NCBI GenBank assembly: GCA_031289385.1
Contig: JAITPP010000103.1
Coordinates: forward strand, 1-11,598
Direction of reading: 5' to 3'
Origin: Prevotellaceae bacterium
GTDB lineage: Bacteria > Bacteroidota > Bacteroidia > Bacteroidales > UBA932
Length of the DNA: 11,598 nucleotides
The position numbers were made by a program, and so were the translations under genes. The notes beneath the pieces are model-generated. The model searched no databases. It saw nothing but the letters and a program-made list of their open reading frames with translations, and was not told the DNA's origin. Within the stretch, counting starts at the first letter, position 1, and the number at the start of each line of letters is the position of its first letter. Shown piece after piece: positions 1 to 6,859 of this stretch.

Positions 1-68
1 GTAAAACCTTGCTTAACCAAATTGTTGCTTGCACAGTGAGGACAAAAAATTTCTTGAGTGTGTATCAT
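1..68 (-). CDS. Transposase-like protein, N-terminal fragment (IS1/InsA-like zinc ribbon), cut by window edge
   Basis: Reading leftward from an ATG at 68-66 gives 22 codons that run off the window: MIHTQEIFCPHCASNNLVKQ, then GF. The CPHC pair followed by S-N-N-x-V-K-Q-G-F resembles the first half of the N-terminal zinc ribbon of IS1-type InsA and related transposases, where a second Cys pair usually follows within about 20 residues, outside this window. The start is supported by a TAnnTTTG box about 20 bases upstream. The family call rests on a short peptide. Another zinc-ribbon protein is possible, so the IS assignment is an inference. Confidence 0.5.
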   Translation of the reverse strand, partial: MIHTQEIFCPHCASNNLVKQGF

Positions 69-88
69 TGTATATTATTTTTTGACTG

Positions 89-119
89 CAAAGATACTAT
101 TGTTAAGTTAACAATGAAA
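89..119 (-). promoter_or_regulatory. Bacteroidota-type promoter for the leftward transposase-like gene
   Basis: On the minus strand TATCTTTG (96-89) matches the Bacteroidota -7 consensus TAnnTTTG. Exactly 19 bases upstream is TTTC (119-116), one mismatch from the -33 consensus TTTG. The predicted RNA start, near 82, leaves a leader of about 14 bases before the ATG at 68. Motif and spacing are seen directly; activity is inferred. Confidence 0.5.
99..115. promoter_or_regulatory. Perfect 17-bp palindrome in the promoter spacer, operator-like
   Basis: ATTGTTAA-G-TTAACAAT is an exact inverted repeat with 8-base arms and a single central base. It fills the spacer between the -33 and -7 boxes of the leftward promoter, where a dimeric repressor would block RNA polymerase. 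It could instead be part of an insertion-sequence end. The rest of the gap between the transposase-like start and the metH stop (69-252) is AT-rich with no ORF and no convincing terminator hairpin. Confidence 0.4.
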
Positions 120-252
120 TAGAATCTTTAATATATTTATTATAAAATATTTGCAACTTATATTTTTGACATTTTAGACTTAACATAACACTATTTTATT
201 CTGATATTCTAATACACCACCGTTTTTTGTATTTTCAATTTCAATTATTTTT

Positions 253-3200
253 TCAGTTAGCATCAAAATATCGTGCGTTTTTATTTGCAAGATACAATCC
301 GCAAACCGAAGATGCCGGCGACATGGCAAATGTGTCGGTTAGTTGCACTCCTGTGTTGTTTTCGGCGGCGAGCAAAGTAAAAATTTTCTTTTTTTCGCTG
401 TGTTCGGGATACACGGGATAGCCAACTGCGGGACGAATGCCTTTGTGCGGAAATTTCCATAAATCGCTGCGTATTTTATTATGCAAAAATTCGGATAATG
501 CCTCTGCCATTCTGTCGGTTAGTGCTTTCACTAAAATTGCGTTGTATTCATCGCCGTTTTGTGTGAATTTTTCGGAAAGTTTGTTTGCACCAATGCCTGC
601 CGTAGCAACAAAACATCCTGCGTAATCGCACAAGCCCGAATCGAGCGGCGCAATAAAATCGGCAAGACTTAAATTGTTTTCGCCCTGCGGTTTTTGCAAT
701 GTGGCGCGAGCTGTGTGCAATCGACAAATTTCATTATTTTTTTTTGCATTATCAAACAAAATTATTTCTTCGTCTATTGAATTTGCTGCAAAAATTCCAA
801 CAACCGCTTTCGCCGCAATGCTATTTTCGGAAACAATTTCGTGCAATAATTTTTCGGCATCCGATTGCAGTTTTTCATGTTCGGTTTTGTTGTTTTTCAA
901 ACCGAAAGCGTGATACAGTTCTTTCCAGTTTATAAGCGGAATAATCTCAGTAATTGCAACATTTTCAAAAGTTTTTATTCCTAAAAATTCGGGCGTGAAA
1001 ATTTGTTCCGTATCCCAATTTAATTGCAATTTATTTTTTCGCGCTTGGGCTATGCTTATGCGTGTTTTCGATTTCTGTTCGTTTTCGTATTTTTGTTTTA
1101 AATCATTGTATTCGAGATTTAATTTTTGCAGATATTCATTTTTAAGTTCGGGCGATAAAATATTTTTTATCACTTCTACGCTTCGCGAGGCATCTTTTAC
1201 ATAAATCACTCCTGCATCGTATTTTGCAGCAATAGCAACGGCTGTATGCAATTTGCTTGTTGCCGCTCCGCCAATTAAAACAGGAATTTTAAGATTATTT
1301 TTTTTAGCCTCGTCCACTACTTTAATCATTTCGTCGAGCGATGGTGTTATCAATCCGCAAAGTCCTATCACATCTACGTTTTCGAGAATTGCAGTTTCGA
1401 TAATTTGCTTTGCGGGAATCATAACTCCCAAGTCAATAATTTCGCAACCGCTGCACGATAACACAATGCTCACAATGTTTTTGCCAATATCGTGAACGTC
1501 GCCTTTAACCGTTGCAAGCAAAACTTTTTTTGTTTTTTGAAGGTTTGCGTTTTTCGATTTTTCCTGTTCTATCAACGGTTGTATGTATGCAACGGCTTTT
1601 TTCATTACTCTGGCACTTTTTATCACTTGAGGCAAAAACATTTTACCTTCGCCAAACAAGTCGCCCACTTGATTCATTGCCTGCATAAGCGGTTGTTCTA
1701 TAATATGTATCGGCGAATTGTATTCTTGCAAAAGTTTGTCGAGAATTTTTTCGATATTATCGGGAATGCCTTTTATAAGTGCAAATTTCAACTGTTCGGC
1801 TGGCGATAAATTATCTTCGTGCCGACGAGTGTTTTCGTCATTTTTAACGGTATCTTTTTTGATGTTTTTTTCGCTGTATTCCAAAAGTTGCTCGGTGGCA
1901 TCGCTGTTTTTATTCAGAACAACATTTTCAACCAAATTCAGCAGTTGTGGATTTATTTCGCTATACACCACCGACATTGCGGGATTAACAATTCCCATAT
2001 CCATTCCGGCGGCTATTGCATGATACAAAAAAACCGAATGAATTGCCTCGCGAATAATATCATTTCCGCGATAAGCAAACGACAAATTACTTATTCCTCC
2101 GCTAACTTTTGCGTGAGGAAGATTTTGTTTTATCCAAACGCAACAGCGAATAAAATCAACGGCATACGAGTTGTGTTCTTCAATTCCTGTTGATATTGCA
2201 AGAATATTCGAGTCGATAATTATATTTTGCGGCGGAAAATTTATTTTTTTCGTCAATAAATTATATGCACGTTCGGCGATTTGAATTTTCCTGTCGAAAG
2301 TATCTGCCTGCCCTTGCTCGTCAAATAACATCACAACGACAGCCGCGCCAAACTTTTTAATATATTCTGCTTTTTCGATAAAAGCATCTTCGCCATCTTT
2401 AAGATTTATTGAATTAACTATTGATTTTCCTTGCGTACATTTTAATCCTGTTTGTATAACATCCCACTTCGACGAGTCAATCATAACGGGGGCTTTGGCA
2501 GTATTTGGGTCGGAAGCAAGCATATTTAAAAATTCGTACATCGCTTTCGGCGAATCAATCATGGCATCGTCCATACACACATCTACGATTTGCGCACCGT
2601 CTTCAATTTGTTGGCGTGCAACAGATATCGCCTCTTCAAATTTCTGTTCTTTTATAAGTCGCGCAAACTTTTTTGAGCCTGCAACATTTGTTCGTTCGCC
2701 TACGTTTGCAAAATTATTTTGATTTGATATTCGTACAATTTCCAATCCGCTGAAAATAGTATCCCTGCTTTGTTTTAGAGGATTATACGGTTTGTATTTA
2801 TCAACTTTCTCCGCTATTTTTTGTATATGTTCGGGCGTCGTTCCGCAGCATCCTCCAATGATGTTTACCCATCCGTTTTTCAATATTAATTCTACATCGT
2901 TTGCCATATCTTCTGGCGACAGAGAATATTTTCCGAACTGATTGGGAAGTCCCGCATTAGGATACACGCAAATATTAAATTCCGAAATGCTTGCAAGTTC
3001 TTCGATATGCGGCATCATTTGTTTTGAGCCGAATCCGCAATTCAATCCGATACTGAACAAATTCATGCTCGAAAAAGTATTGTAAAATGCCTCAAAAGTT
3101 TGTCCCGACAAGGTTCTGCCGCTTGTGTCGCTTAGCGTTACCGAAATCATCACGGGAATTTCAACCGCTTTCTGTTTGCAGCAATCGTGTATGGCAACAA

Positions 3201-3762
3201 GCGCAGCCTTAGCGTTAAGCGTATCGAAAATTGTTTCAACCAGAATGGCATCGACTTTTCCGTCAATCAAACCGCGCACTTGCTCGAAATAGGCATCGTA
3301 CAAAGCGTCAAAAGTTAAGTTGCGAAAAGCGGGATTTGAAACATCGGGCGACATCGACAGCGATTTGTTGGTAGGTCCAACAGAGCCGGCAACAAAGCGC
3401 GGTTTTTCGTTTGTTGAAAATTCGTCGGCAGCCTTGCGTGCAAGCGATGCTGCTTGATAATTAAGTTGATAAGCCAAATTTTCCATTTTATAATCGGCAA
3501 GCGAAATAGCATTTGCATTAAGCGAATTTGTTTCGATAATATCCGCGCCGGCAGCAAGATAAGCCTTGTGAATATCAGCAATAGCCTGAGGTTGAGTAAG
3601 TACAAGAATATCGTAATTTCCTTTCATTTCAACATCAGATGCAGCAAACAGCGAGCCGCGATAATCATCCTCGCCAAAGCCGCATTTTTGAATCATAGTG
3701 CCCATTGCGCCGTCAAGCACAAGTATTTTTTCACTTACAAGTTGTTTCAAATTTTTCTTCAT
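253..3762 (-). CDS. metH: Cobalamin-dependent methionine synthase (5-methyltetrahydrofolate-homocysteine methyltransferase)
   Basis: This cytosolic enzyme transfers the methyl group of 5-methyl-tetrahydrofolate to homocysteine through methylcobalamin, giving methionine and tetrahydrofolate. At 1169 residues it is close to the usual 1200-1230, and all modules are visible. The homocysteine domain (about 1-320) has DGAMGT at 17-22 and the zinc cysteines C242, C305 and C306 (GGCCGT). The pterin domain (about 345-610) starts at FANVGERTNVAGSKKF. A charged linker (about 620-653) leads to the helical cobalamin cap (about 654-740). The B12 domain has DVHDIG at 755-760, with H757 as the lower cobalt ligand, and GGAATS at 831-836. 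The reactivation domain (about 910-1169) carries RPAVGYPVYPEHSEK near 1110, as expected for S-adenosylmethionine-dependent repair of oxidised cofactor. The MKKNLKQLV start lies about 13 bases after the predicted RNA start. No frameshift or lost catalytic residue is seen. The gene follows the PspC cluster on the same strand but has its own promoter. Confidence 0.97.
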   Translation of the reverse strand: MKKNLKQLVSEKILVLDGAMGTMIQKCGFGEDDYRGSLFAASDVEMKGNYDILVLTQPQAIADIHKAYLAAGADIIETNSLNANAISLADYKMENLAYQLNYQAASLARKAADEFSTNEKPRFVAGSVGPTNKSLSMSPDVSNPAFRNLTFDALYDAYFEQVRGLIDGKVDAILVETIFDTLNAKAALVAIHDCCKQKAVEIPVMISVTLSDTSGRTLSGQTFEAFYNTFSSMNLFSIGLNCGFGSKQMMPHIEELASISEFNICVYPNAGLPNQFGKYSLSPEDMANDVELILKNGWVNIIGGCCGTTPEHIQKIAEKVDKYKPYNPLKQSRDTIFSGLEIVRISNQNNFANVGERTNVAGSKKFARLIKEQKFEEAISVARQQIEDGAQIVDVCMDDAMIDSPKAMYEFLNMLASDPNTAKAPVMIDSSKWDVIQTGLKCTQGKSIVNSINLKDGEDAFIEKAEYIKKFGAAVVVMLFDEQGQADTFDRKIQIAERAYNLLTKKINFPPQNIIIDSNILAISTGIEEHNSYAVDFIRCCVWIKQNLPHAKVSGGISNLSFAYRGNDIIREAIHSVFLYHAIAAGMDMGIVNPAMSVVYSEINPQLLNLVENVVLNKNSDATEQLLEYSEKNIKKDTVKNDENTRRHEDNLSPAEQLKFALIKGIPDNIEKILDKLLQEYNSPIHIIEQPLMQAMNQVGDLFGEGKMFLPQVIKSARVMKKAVAYIQPLIEQEKSKNANLQKTKKVLLATVKGDVHDIGKNIVSIVLSCSGCEIIDLGVMIPAKQIIETAILENVDVIGLCGLITPSLDEMIKVVDEAKKNNLKIPVLIGGAATSKLHTAVAIAAKYDAGVIYVKDASRSVEVIKNILSPELKNEYLQKLNLEYNDLKQKYENEQKSKTRISIAQARKNKLQLNWDTEQIFTPEFLGIKTFENVAITEIIPLINWKELYHAFGLKNNKTEHEKLQSDAEKLLHEIVSENSIAAKAVVGIFAANSIDEEIILFDNAKKNNEICRLHTARATLQKPQGENNLSLADFIAPLDSGLCDYAGCFVATAGIGANKLSEKFTQNGDEYNAILVKALTDRMAEALSEFLHNKIRSDLWKFPHKGIRPAVGYPVYPEHSEKKKIFTLLAAENNTGVQLTDTFAMSPASSVCGLYLANKNARYFDAN

Positions 3763-3781
3763 AAAAACATATATAATGGCG

Positions 3782-3811
3782 CAAAGTTACAAAAATAGTT
3801 ATTAATTGAAA
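3782..3811 (-). promoter_or_regulatory. Predicted metH promoter
   Basis: On the minus strand TAACTTTG (3789-3782) is an exact TAnnTTTG -7 box, and TTTC lies 18 bases upstream (3811-3808), a near match to -33 TTTG. Transcription would start near 3775, leaving a leader of only about 13 bases. That is too short for a cobalamin or SAM riboswitch between promoter and gene. Confidence 0.55.
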
Positions 3812-3830
3812 TTTTGTAATTATCATTATC

Positions 3831-3874
3831 CATGTAAATCTGTTTCAACAGCGTAATCTGCGTGCCTCGTAATT
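3831..3874 (-). repeat. Dispersed intergenic repeat, copy 1 (cacagatt type)
   Basis: The minus strand begins AATTACGAGGCACGCAGATT and ends in ACAGATTTACATG. A second, diverged copy in the same orientation relative to its upstream gene lies at 11126-11170, after ispG. The two share AATTACGA-x-GCAC-x-CAGATTA at the start and ACAGAT near the end, with substitutions and one gap between. Both copies lie downstream of a gene, here the large pspC gene. Function unknown. Confidence 0.5.
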
Positions 3875-3881
3875 AAATCCA

Positions 3882-3923
3882 ACTAAATACCAGATACTAA
3901 CGACTAAATACCATAATACCAGA
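3882..3923. repeat. Short intergenic repeats (ACTAAATACCA words) abutting the large pspC stop codon
   Basis: ACTAAATACCA occurs at 3882-3892 and 3903-3913, and ATACCAGA at 3887-3894 and 3916-3923, with partial copies between. The block ends three bases from the stop codon of the large PspC gene (3927-3929). No ORF or stable hairpin is evident. It looks like low-complexity intergenic filler generated by local duplication. Confidence 0.5.
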
Positions 3924-3926
3924 CAC

Positions 3927-5351
3927 CTAATACATATTAACAACTGTTGAGTCGGGAAGATAAATGAAAATATCAATTACTTCCGACGCCCATTTTTTGT
4001 ATTTGTTGAACTCCATTGGTTGTAAATATATTGTTGTCGAATCGCTCATTATGTATCCGTTGGGGAGTGATTGCGCTTTGGCTTTTGCATCGTAGCGCGT
4101 TGATGCGTTTGCCGATTTCACAACTTCAATATAATTTTCGGGAACGCTGTCAACTCTGACAATATGAACTTCGGGGCAAATAAATAACGAGTTCAGCGCA
4201 GGCATTTCGTATAATAACGAACTGTCATCATCGTAGTTAAAAAAGGCTATTGTACAAGGGCGTAAATTATCGGAAATTTTAATGTCTAATGTTTTGATAT
4301 TTGCCAGATTAACTTCTTTCTGAGCTTCGCGTACTGTTGAGTTGTATCTGTAATATTTTGCTGTTGATACAACAATTCCCAATGCAAACATTACGGCGAT
4401 TATCCATATTATTGACAAGATAATCATTGCCGGTTTGTCTTTTATTTTGAAGCGCAGCAACACTTTTATCGATAAATATATAAGCACGCAAACAGGCAAA
4501 AATATTAAAACGGCTATCAAAAGTTTTGCAAACCATGTGTTTATTTCGCCTATGTAAATATAATCGAGAAGCGTAACAATATTTGTGCCGCCAAACAGCG
4601 TGCCTCCAAAGAAACTTGCAACTCCGGCAATAAGCATCAAACTGCACGTTATTCCTACTATTGATAACGTTACGCCTACGCAAAGTTGTATTATGAGTCT
4701 GAAAAATTTTTTCAAAAAACTTCCAAAACCGTTGTTATGCAAATTAGAATTGCTGTTGCCTTGCCGTGTTGATGTATAACCATGCATTTCAAGGTTTTGA
4801 CGAGGCGTTTTTGTGCGCGGCATCACAATCCACAAAACAATGTAAACGAAAAGTACAAAAGGCATTCCGAAAATAAAACGGTGTGAAAACCAATGGTTTA
4901 TTCCGTCCATTTTGATTGACATTATCATTAAAATAATAAATGTAACACGAATCCAAGCGGCATCCAAATTCAGATAATGTCCTATTCCGCTGCAAACGCC
5001 TGCTATTATTTTGTTTTCGGTATCGCGATACAAACGTTTTCTTACGGGATTATTTACATTTTCAAAATGTTTTCTGAATTTATCCGACGATTCTGTACTG
5101 TCGTCTATATCTTTAAGATTTCCTATGGTTTCGATAATTTCGTTAATATCTTTGAGATTTACGGCTTGTTCTGCCGATTTCACACGTAGCGAAAGCAAAT
5201 CGGCAATACGCGCTTCGATATCGTCAATAATTTCGGCATCATCGGCAAAGTGCGACTGTAATTCGTCGATATAAGATTTTAGTTGTTGATAAGCGTTTTC
5301 GTCGAGATTAAACGCAATTCTGTTTAAACTTACCTGTACTGTTGTTTTCAT
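3927..5351 (-). CDS. PspC-domain inner-membrane protein with extra TM helices and C-terminal beta-rich (toastrack-like) domain
   Basis: Probably an integral inner-membrane envelope-stress protein of 474 residues. Residues 1-80 form a soluble helical domain (NAYQQLKSYIDELQSHF, then EIIDDIEARIADLL) shared with the small PspC protein upstream. It resembles the HAAS-like domain often paired with PadR regulators. Residues 105-180 are the PspC domain: RKRLYRD, then IIAGVCSGIGHYLNLD, two hydrophobic stretches and the exit motif IVLWIVMPR. Three more hydrophobic segments lie at about 215-255, 275-298 and 307-330. The segment from about 350 onward is hydrophilic, strand-rich and probably extracytoplasmic, like the toastrack domain found with PspC and Lia proteins. 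It ends at LPDSTVVNMY, which looks short for such a domain, and a repeat block begins right after the stop. padR is 85 bases upstream with no promoter motif between, suggesting co-transcription. Domain names come from family knowledge; molecular function is not known. Confidence 0.8.
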   Translation of the reverse strand: MKTTVQVSLNRIAFNLDENAYQQLKSYIDELQSHFADDAEIIDDIEARIADLLSLRVKSAEQAVNLKDINEIIETIGNLKDIDDSTESSDKFRKHFENVNNPVRKRLYRDTENKIIAGVCSGIGHYLNLDAAWIRVTFIILMIMSIKMDGINHWFSHRFIFGMPFVLFVYIVLWIVMPRTKTPRQNLEMHGYTSTRQGNSNSNLHNNGFGSFLKKFFRLIIQLCVGVTLSIVGITCSLMLIAGVASFFGGTLFGGTNIVTLLDYIYIGEINTWFAKLLIAVLIFLPVCVLIYLSIKVLLRFKIKDKPAMIILSIIWIIAVMFALGIVVSTAKYYRYNSTVREAQKEVNLANIKTLDIKISDNLRPCTIAFFNYDDDSSLLYEMPALNSLFICPEVHIVRVDSVPENYIEVVKSANASTRYDAKAKAQSLPNGYIMSDSTTIYLQPMEFNKYKKWASEVIDIFIYLPDSTVVNMY

Positions 5352-5403
5352 TGTATTTGATATTTTTTTGTTTTTATTATATAAAATTTAATATTTAATT
5401 AGA

Positions 5404-5446
5404 AATCACTAACCATTAATCACTAACCATTAATCGTTAATCACTA
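5404..5446. repeat. 14-bp tandem repeat running into the padR stop codon
   Basis: AATCACTAACCATT is repeated exactly twice in tandem (5404-5417, 5418-5431), followed by a degenerate third copy to about 5446. The third copy contains the TAA stop and last two codons (Ser-Asp) of padR on the minus strand. No ORF crosses the block. The rest of the 85-base padR-pspC gap is plain AT-rich sequence with no TAnnTTTG box. Confidence 0.6.
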
Positions 5447-5835
5447 TCGCAATGTATTTTCACATTATTAAAATAATTGTCGTTAGTTTTTATTTTTGTG
5501 ATGGCTTCAACAAGTTCGTTCCAAGCGTTGTCGAGTTCTTTCAAAGTCATCACGCCTTTTTCGGTAAGCGAATAATATTTACGCGGCGGACCTTGTTTCG
5601 ATTCTTCCCAGCGATATTTCAGCAATCCCTGATTTTTTTGTCGCGTAAGTAGCGGATATAATGTTCCTTCTACAACAATCATTTCGGCTTCTTTGAGTTC
5701 TGAAATTATCGACGAGGCGTATGCTTCGCCGTTACATTCCAAAATACTTAAAATGCAATATTCCAAAATGCCTTTGCGCATTTGCGATTTTATATTGTCG
5801 GAATTTATTACTACATTGTCATCTATTATTTCCAT
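5437..5835 (-). CDS. PadR-family transcriptional regulator
   Basis: A small DNA-binding repressor of 132 residues, typical for the short PadR subgroup (about 110-130). The winged helix spans about 18-105: MRKGILEYCILSIL (helix 1), then EGTLYPLLTRQKNQGLL (recognition helix), the wing WEESKQGPPRKYYSLTEKG, and a C-terminal helix (about 93-115) that normally dimerises. It lies between two PspC-domain genes on the same strand, 65 bases after the small one and 85 before the large one. That is the common PadR/PspC pairing, and it implies control of this cluster, including itself. The ligand or signal is unknown. The last two codons and the stop lie inside a short tandem repeat, so the extreme C-terminus may be recently altered. 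Confidence 0.92.
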   Translation of the reverse strand: MEIIDDNVVINSDNIKSQMRKGILEYCILSILECNGEAYASSIISELKEAEMIVVEGTLYPLLTRQKNQGLLKYRWEESKQGPPRKYYSLTEKGVMTLKELDNAWNELVEAITKIKTNDNYFNNVKIHCDSD

Positions 5836-5900
5836 GTCGTTTTAATTTAAATTTATGATTTTCTTAACAGTTGCATTAAAAAAATCGGAATTTTCGTTTT

Positions 5901-6497
5901 TTATTTTCGTTTATCGGTTGCAGGATATTTTTTTATATTGTCGGAAGTTATAGGCAAACCGCGCAGTTCAAGTTTTTGCACCGACGATAACGCTTCGGGC
6001 ATCACAATCCAAATAATGATGTAGATAATTACGCCAAATCCTGTGAGTATCGACAATAGCGCAAAAAATCGCACAATAGTTACGTCAATATCAAAATATT
6101 CGGCAATACCCGAGCAAATTCCGGCAATTCGTTTGCCATCGGGGTCGCGATAAAAACGCTGATGTTTTCCCGAAATTCTATTTTCAATTTTATCTCGTAT
6201 TTGCGAAAACGAATTATCGTTGCGCTGTTTATTTTGCGCGTTTGATTTTTTTTCGGGTTTTCCGAGCACCGAAATTGCTTTGTTCACCAAATTTTCATCA
6301 ACAACTCTTTCGGTAGATTTTATTGTTTCCTGAAAAATTTCGGCTATACGCATTTCTACGTCTTCCATTATTTCTTTGGCATCGTTTTTTTCGAGACTTG
6401 CTTCAAAATCGTCCAAATAATCTTTGAGAATTTCATAAGCGTCCACTTCTATTGTAAAACATAAACCACCAACATTTACAGAAATTACTTTTTTCAT
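5901..6497 (-). CDS. Small PspC-domain membrane protein
   Basis: 198 residues. Residues 1-80 match the N-terminal helical domain of the large PspC protein downstream (DAYEILKDYLDDFEASL, then EIMEDVEMRIAEIF, and a VLGKPE end). A polar, low-complexity linker (about 81-112) leads to the PspC domain: QRFYRDPDGKRIAGICSGIA, EYFDIDVTIVR, a hydrophobic hairpin at about 143-166 and the motif IIWIVMPEAL. The tail from 170 is polar and probably cytoplasmic. It lacks the later TM segments and beta domain of its larger paralogue, so the two look like a duplicated pair with different outputs. It is the first gene of the minus-strand cluster, behind a -7 box at 6536-6529. By analogy with PspC it may sense membrane stress or partner PspA-like proteins. 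No pspA or pspB is in the window. Confidence 0.85.
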   Translation of the reverse strand: MKKVISVNVGGLCFTIEVDAYEILKDYLDDFEASLEKNDAKEIMEDVEMRIAEIFQETIKSTERVVDENLVNKAISVLGKPEKKSNAQNKQRNDNSFSQIRDKIENRISGKHQRFYRDPDGKRIAGICSGIAEYFDIDVTIVRFFALLSILTGFGVIIYIIIWIVMPEALSSVQKLELRGLPITSDNIKKYPATDKRK

Positions 6498-6528
6498 TTT
6501 TTTAATCTTTAAGATATTTATTTCGGCA

Positions 6529-6536
6529 CAAAGGTA
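6529..6536 (-). promoter_or_regulatory. Predicted -7 box for the PspC-PadR-PspC cluster
   Basis: TACCTTTG on the minus strand matches TAnnTTTG and lies 31 bases before the ATG of the small PspC gene. A TTTG is present at 6564-6561 but 24 bases away, wider than the usual 19-21, so the -33 element is uncertain. No further -7 box is found between the three genes, which suggests one transcript. Confidence 0.45.
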
Positions 6537-6827
6537 TATATTTTAATGTACTATGTATGACAAAGTAGTAATATTTTTTAGTTAAATATTGTTAATGCAA
6601 ATGTAATTCATTGTTTTATAATGAATAAGGTAATTTTATAAAGTTATTTTTGTGTTAATTTAGATTCAGATAAAAGATGTTGTGATTGAAAACTCTTTGC
6701 GTTTTTGTTTTTTCTTTGTGAATTTAATGCTCTTTGCAGTTAAAAAATAGAAGTTAGAGGAAGTTAGCAAAATAGCCCTTTCATTCTTATTTTTTACAAA
6801 TAATGTAAGTCAATATAATTTATTTCG

Positions 6828-6835
6828 TATATTTG
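6828..6835 (+). promoter_or_regulatory. Predicted -7 box for the lipoprotein-barrel-ispG operon
   Basis: TATATTTG matches TAnnTTTG exactly and lies 24 bases before the GTG start at 6860. No good TTTG is found 19-21 bases upstream, so the -33 element is weak or absent. No other -7 box is seen before the barrel gene or ispG. Confidence 0.45.
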
Positions 6836-6859
6836 CCAGCTAATAAAGGCATAATTTGA

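Larger units (their letters stand above)
6498..6859. other. Divergent intergenic region with short direct repeats
   Basis: This 362-base gap separates the leftward PspC cluster from the rightward lipoprotein operon and holds one -7 box for each. The middle has no credible ORF. It contains CTCTTTGC twice (6693-6700 and 6730-6737) with a related TTCTTTGTG between, then GAAGTTAG twice with a 10-base period (6750-6757, 6760-6767). These look like filler words comparable to those at the other intergenic gaps of this window. No tRNA or structured RNA is recognised. Confidence 0.55.

Noticed and set aside
156..252. Intrinsic terminator after metH
   Set aside because: Only a five-base stem (AATAC/GTATT) around an AT-rich loop is visible, without a proper T-tract; not enough to call.
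253..3798. Open frames opposite metH (for example 1492-1809 and 1819-2193, plus strand)
   Set aside because: They are shadows of the metH coding frame with atypical composition, no recognisable motif and no promoter; metH is intact across the whole span.
3763..3926. Cobalamin or SAM riboswitch upstream of metH
   Set aside because: The gap is short, partly made of low-complexity repeats, lacks a recognisable B12 box, and the likely promoter lies only about 20 bases before the ATG.
4309..4683. 124-codon open frame overlapping the large pspC gene in another frame
   Set aside because: Rich in Arg/Cys/Asn with no domain; it is a frame shadow of an intact membrane-protein gene.
5404..5446. CRISPR-like array
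   Set aside because: The repeats are 14 bp in direct tandem with no spacers, and no cas gene is present.
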